From assembly GCA_963920765.1 (NCBI GenBank), contig OY987244.1, forward strand, positions 24,470,358-24,534,357: a stretch of DNA of 64,000 nucleotides, given 5' to 3'. Positions 60,102 to 64,000 of this stretch are shown here, one piece after another (the stretch's first letter is position 1; each line of letters starts with the position of its first letter). The DNA comes from Ulota crispa. Its lineage: Eukaryota; Streptophyta; Bryopsida; Orthotrichales; Orthotrichaceae. Below the pieces are notes generated by a model that did no database searches, had not been told where the DNA came from, and saw only the letters and a list, made by a program, of their open reading frames with translations. A program made the translations under genes and the position numbers.

Positions 60102-62955
60102 AAATAATCTACAATTTCTAAATTATTACTGGTAAGTGTTTTTGTGTCAAATTTCCCTGTTTTTACAACTTGTTATCACTATTGATAATTATATTCCAGC
60201 CTTATGTCATTTGTGTGGTCTCTTTCGACTTTACATTATTCCAGATGGCCAAAGTTGAAAACAAATCCTTTTAGATTTCTCTTGGTCAAAAATGTAAAGG
60301 CCTCAACCTTTGCAACTGAAAGTTCACTATTGAAAGGAACTTGACCCCTGTATTAATAAGTTCTGGCGCTGTGTTTTCAGGCCAAGAATGAAAGGTGGAT
60401 TTGATTTGAGAGAATCAATTAAAAACAATTGCTTAGCATCCCTCATCCATCAATATAGTGCATCTTCTACGTTCAAATTTGGGCGGTTAGCACTTTCATA
60501 CCGTACATGCAGAAAACAAAATCATTACTCTAAATAATGCATTTAGGTTGCCTCAACAATTAGGCTGCCTTACCTTATTAGTTTATTTCATGATTTATTG
60601 CTTGGTCACTTGGAGGTACATGTAACTTTCTAAACACTACAATTTTACATGCTTTTAAGCTTGTACAATGGTAGTCTGTTTTTTCCACAACATTGTTGTT
60701 GATGTCAAGTCCTAATTCTTGTAAAAAATATATTGTAGTAATTACCAATGAAAACTATTGTAGTACTAGGAAGTTGATATATAGTGCAAAATGTTGAGAA
60801 ATTAGTGTGGGATAACCTAAATGCACTATTTAGTGTATTTAATGGAGTTTAAGAAATGGAGCCCATATTTTGCAACTATTGTACTTTACCTTAATCTTAG
60901 TCAACAACCTAAAGAGAGGATATATAACATATGTAGATAGAGATTTCCTTGAGCCTCAAAAAAAGAATTCTTAGAATCTTGTTTTCATGGAAGAGTTTAT
61001 TTTCTTAATATTATGTGTTTGATAGTGCATATCCCAACTCTACAAGGTTCAACTTTATACAGCAACTTTATTGGAGTACAAGAAAGATAAAAATAAACAT
61101 TCAAAATTTGTGTAAATGTTTTACACAAGGTATATGCTAGAGATTTGGTTGGTGAGTTGAGTTGAATCATAATTGCCACATTCAACTCTTGAAGTAAAGT
61201 GTTGTTCTTTTGAGCAAAAATGTGCTACCATGCATTCCAAGCATTTTAGAGAGAATTGGAGCTTAAAACATAGTGTGAAATAAATAGGTCCTAAATTTTG
61301 ATTATAAATTACAAGTTTTGGTTTTAAGTCCCAATTCTTGATTGTGAGTCAATTTTTTTAATAATAATTCACAAATTTTAGCACCTTGCCCATGCCCAAC
61401 TTTAGGGCTTCTCTTTCTTAGAATGTGGGCCTTTTAAAGCACCCTAGATATGTTCTTTCTACCTTACACTGACAAAATTCTCCTTAAGCTCTAAAGGATG
61501 TTGTTGTATTGTATACGCTACTAGTATGTGTTGTATATGAATGTTGTATTTGGATAGCACTTGAATCCCATTGGAGTTGTAAATTTTAAGCCAAGTCATA
61601 AACATAATATTAGTCAACTTGGATTTTTAGGGGAATTCTTGACTTTTATCATTAAGCCATTTTTTCAATTACGAATTGATCCTTGTATGAATACAGTCAA
61701 AGACTTTTGGTAGGCAGCATCCTTTAGGGGTTAATCACAATATGGGAAAGTCATTTCAGGGTACCCACCTACTGATACAGGTTTTGGCTAGTACAATATT
61801 TTCCATGTGCCGAAAAAGAGAGAAGGCATTCCATGATGTTCAATTTCTGATGAATTTCAAAGCATGTGAAGTTGCATTGTCAATGGAAAACACAACGCAA
61901 TGTTTTTTCAAGGAAGGTTTTTCCAACAAACGTTTTCTTCTCAAATGAGGAAATTCTAGTAGCTATGTAAGCTTATGTGAAGTTGCCATCTCCAAACACC
62001 AGGCACTCTCAATCACAAGATCTGAAGTCCTTGTTTGCACCATCCTGTCTGAAGGTTGCTCTTTTTCTCCTTTCTTGTTATGAACAGCAATGGCTAAATG
62101 ATGTTGCCTGTGACACCTTATAAAGACCAAGAAAGCCAGTCCATTTACCCTTTTAACGCCTAGATCCTCTCCAAAATTCTGCATTTATATTGGCTTATGT
62201 CTTGTTATCAATATGATAGTTACCACCGTTTCATCAAATTGGTTGGAAAGAACAATTGCGCTTGCTCGTCTATTCAATCCAACTGCTTTGGATGAGTAAA
62301 GAGTTGTTTGGACAAAATATTAATTTTAATTATTTTTATCATTCAATATATGAACTTTGCACATGCCTAAGGATAAACTTGGGCAAAAACAACTCTTTGT
62401 GGTAAAAATTCATGATACAATGTTAAAAATTGATCTTGATACATACTAAACAAGCAACTATGCTTCAAGAGACTTTTGTCCATGGAGCATTACCTTGCTT
62501 TCCAAATAGGGTACCTATTCAAATTTTCTCAAGGTAGCTCGACCGCTACAAGAAAAAATTGCCCAAATTGACACATCCAAACAGACTAAACTTGTCCAAA
62601 TTGACAAAAAAACATTTGAATTGACACATCCAAATCTACAAAAAGGACTAAATTGACAACGCTTTCTTGTAGTTCCCTTATGGCAATGTCCTTCCCCTTT
62701 TTGTCCAAAGTCAACAAAAAGTATTGAAATAGTCAAATTTGGAGGGAAAAACCTACAGTAATTTTTACAATGTCAATGTAATATTTCTCACCATGTTGTG
62801 TGAGTCATTGATTCATTTTGAAATCTATTTTGGTTGACCAAAATTTGCATATGTAACTGCAAAATCTAATCCAATGTTACAGAGATATTTCCCAACTTCA
62901 ATTTTTGCCAAGCCACATTGACACCCAAACTTCCCCAAAGTGATAAACTGACAAA
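60102..62955. other. AT-rich intergenic DNA
   Basis: No gene recognised. One isolated family end (CCTTTAGGGG-TTAA) lies at 61721-61734 without a left partner in reach. The segment 60535-60850 resembles 1340-1650 in order and wording (TGGTCACTTGGAG, ACATGCTT / ACATGG), so it is an old dispersed repeat. Confidence 0.45.
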
Positions 62956-62959
62956 GAGT

Positions 62960-63149
62960 TAGTTCAAAAAAACAACATATCATGCAATAACTTTTGAATC
63001 ATGTAGTCAAGAGTTATGAAGATTATTGGACCTTAAAGCTATTCCTTGAGCACATCATGTGTGAAATTTTCAAAAATAAAACATATAAATCCCACTTGTA
63101 GTGAGCTGCCCAAAATTCATTTTGTCTCTCAAAGGGACAAGTGGGTTAA
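62960..63149. repeat. Right arm of a subfamily C element (solo fragment)
   Basis: AACAACATATCATGCAATAACTTTTGAATCATGTAGTCAA through TGTAGTGAGCTGCCCAAAATTC to GACAAGTGGG-TTAA matches the right arm at 20885-21077. The left arm is absent. Confidence 0.65.
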
Positions 63150-63515
63150 CATCATTTATACTTCTAAATGTAGCAAGAAATGAGCAAATGAACTCATTTT
63201 TTATAATAGATTCTCATGGTTTTTGAAGTATGTAGCAATAGAGTCCATTTGGTGGATTAGTTACTAAGGGACATGCCATTGAATTATTAGTTTTCTAAAT
63301 TACTGTAGTGAAGAAGAGGCCATTATTCATCATTGACATTATACAAGTCCAAAGTAAAGAATGATCAAATGTTAGAAATGGAGTAATTTATTTTTGCGAT
63401 CCCAAATCTTCTAAAACAAATTACGGTTACCAACCACTAATAAGTGATCACAAATAACCTTCTTGTCGAATAATCTATTTTTCTAAGAGCCTAAAATACA
63501 ATCTTAATTCAGTTA

Positions 63516-63875
63516 TGGATATGTGTACCACACCCGAGAGTAAATTTAAGATTTCTACCATCAAAAAGCTAAATGTGAGAATTTGGAATTCAGATTTGGA
63601 CATAGAGACCATGATTTAGTCTAGAACCACAAAAAAGTTGCAATTCAACAACACTTAGTGAAAAAGTTTATATATTTTTACAAACAAAAGTAAAAGTAAC
63701 ACTTTTCTTCCTAACTAAACTTTCTCATTGAATGTTGTTGAATTATAACTTTTTTGTGGTTCTAGTCCAAATCTGAATTCCAAATTCTCACATTTAACTT
63801 TTTGATGGTAGAAATCTTAAATTTACTATAGGGGTGTGGTACAGTAATTGAAAGGGTGTGATACACCTATCAATT
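63516..63875. mobile_element. Foldback MITE, family E, about 360 bp
   Basis: Starts GGATATGTGTACCACACCC and ends GGGTGTGATACACCTATCAATT. The arms pair through GTTGCAATTCAACAACA and its inverse. Sister copy of 52590-52994. Confidence 0.8.
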
Positions 63876-64000
63876 CCCTTCAGTTATTCATCAGTCGTTC
63901 CTTGTTTGTAGTGTTATTATAAAACATTATAAAATTCTTTTGATTTACTTGTTTAATTGCAAAAAAATCACTATTATAAGCAAGATGTTATTACTATAAA

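Overview
This is nuclear DNA of a plant: a land plant or a close streptophyte relative. Long AT-rich stretches packed with inverted repeats separate a few small islands of intron-containing genes. The protein set fits this reading: a chloroplast PPR-SMR protein, a DA1-type ubiquitin-binding LIM peptidase, a DUF1442 protein and a nuclear copy of plastid ribosomal protein S13. Introns are short and use GT-AG borders. I cannot name the species. I saw no intact LTR retrotransposon, rRNA, tRNA or CRISPR.

Layout. 0-2.0 kb: AT-rich DNA with one TTAA-flanked element and a Stowaway-like MITE. 2.9-4.1 kb (+): two-exon DUF1442 gene. 4.1-11 kb: AT-rich repeats and a possible retroelement relic. 11.18-11.44 kb (-): first-exon-like fragment of plastid S13 with an internal deletion. 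13.7-16.55 kb (-): three-exon PPR-SMR gene of the SVR7/ATP4/SOT1 group. 16.8-33 kb: repeats, including nested TTAA elements and a triplicated block at 23.1-26.0 kb. 33.8-38.7 kb (+): ten-exon DA1-like gene. 39.62-39.76 kb: almost perfect palindromic Tourist-like MITE between two convergent genes. 39.95-46.7 kb (-): gene of about 22 exons for a protein with nine (C)TFxP motifs; I do not recognise the family. 47.1-47.93 kb (-): last exons of another unidentified gene, with further coding-like pieces up to about 49.5 kb. 50-64 kb: repeats, two minisatellites, foldback elements and more TTAA elements.

The most unusual theme is a large family of non-autonomous elements whose ends read TTAA-CCCCT(A/C/G)A... 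and ...AGGGG-TTAA, from 79 bp to about 1.6 kb, several nested inside one another at TTAA sites. TTAA targets and ends starting with CCC are the signature of the piggyBac superfamily. Two nests can be checked inside the window, because a related copy elsewhere shows the site without the insertion. No transposase was seen.

The recognised plant genes do not form a pathway. PPR-SMR and S13 belong to plastid gene expression, DA1 to organ-size control through ubiquitin signalling, and the TFxP protein is unassigned. Exon joins were built by hand from reading frame, splice borders and phase. They are strongest for DA1, PPR-SMR and DUF1442, and for the middle of the TFxP gene.
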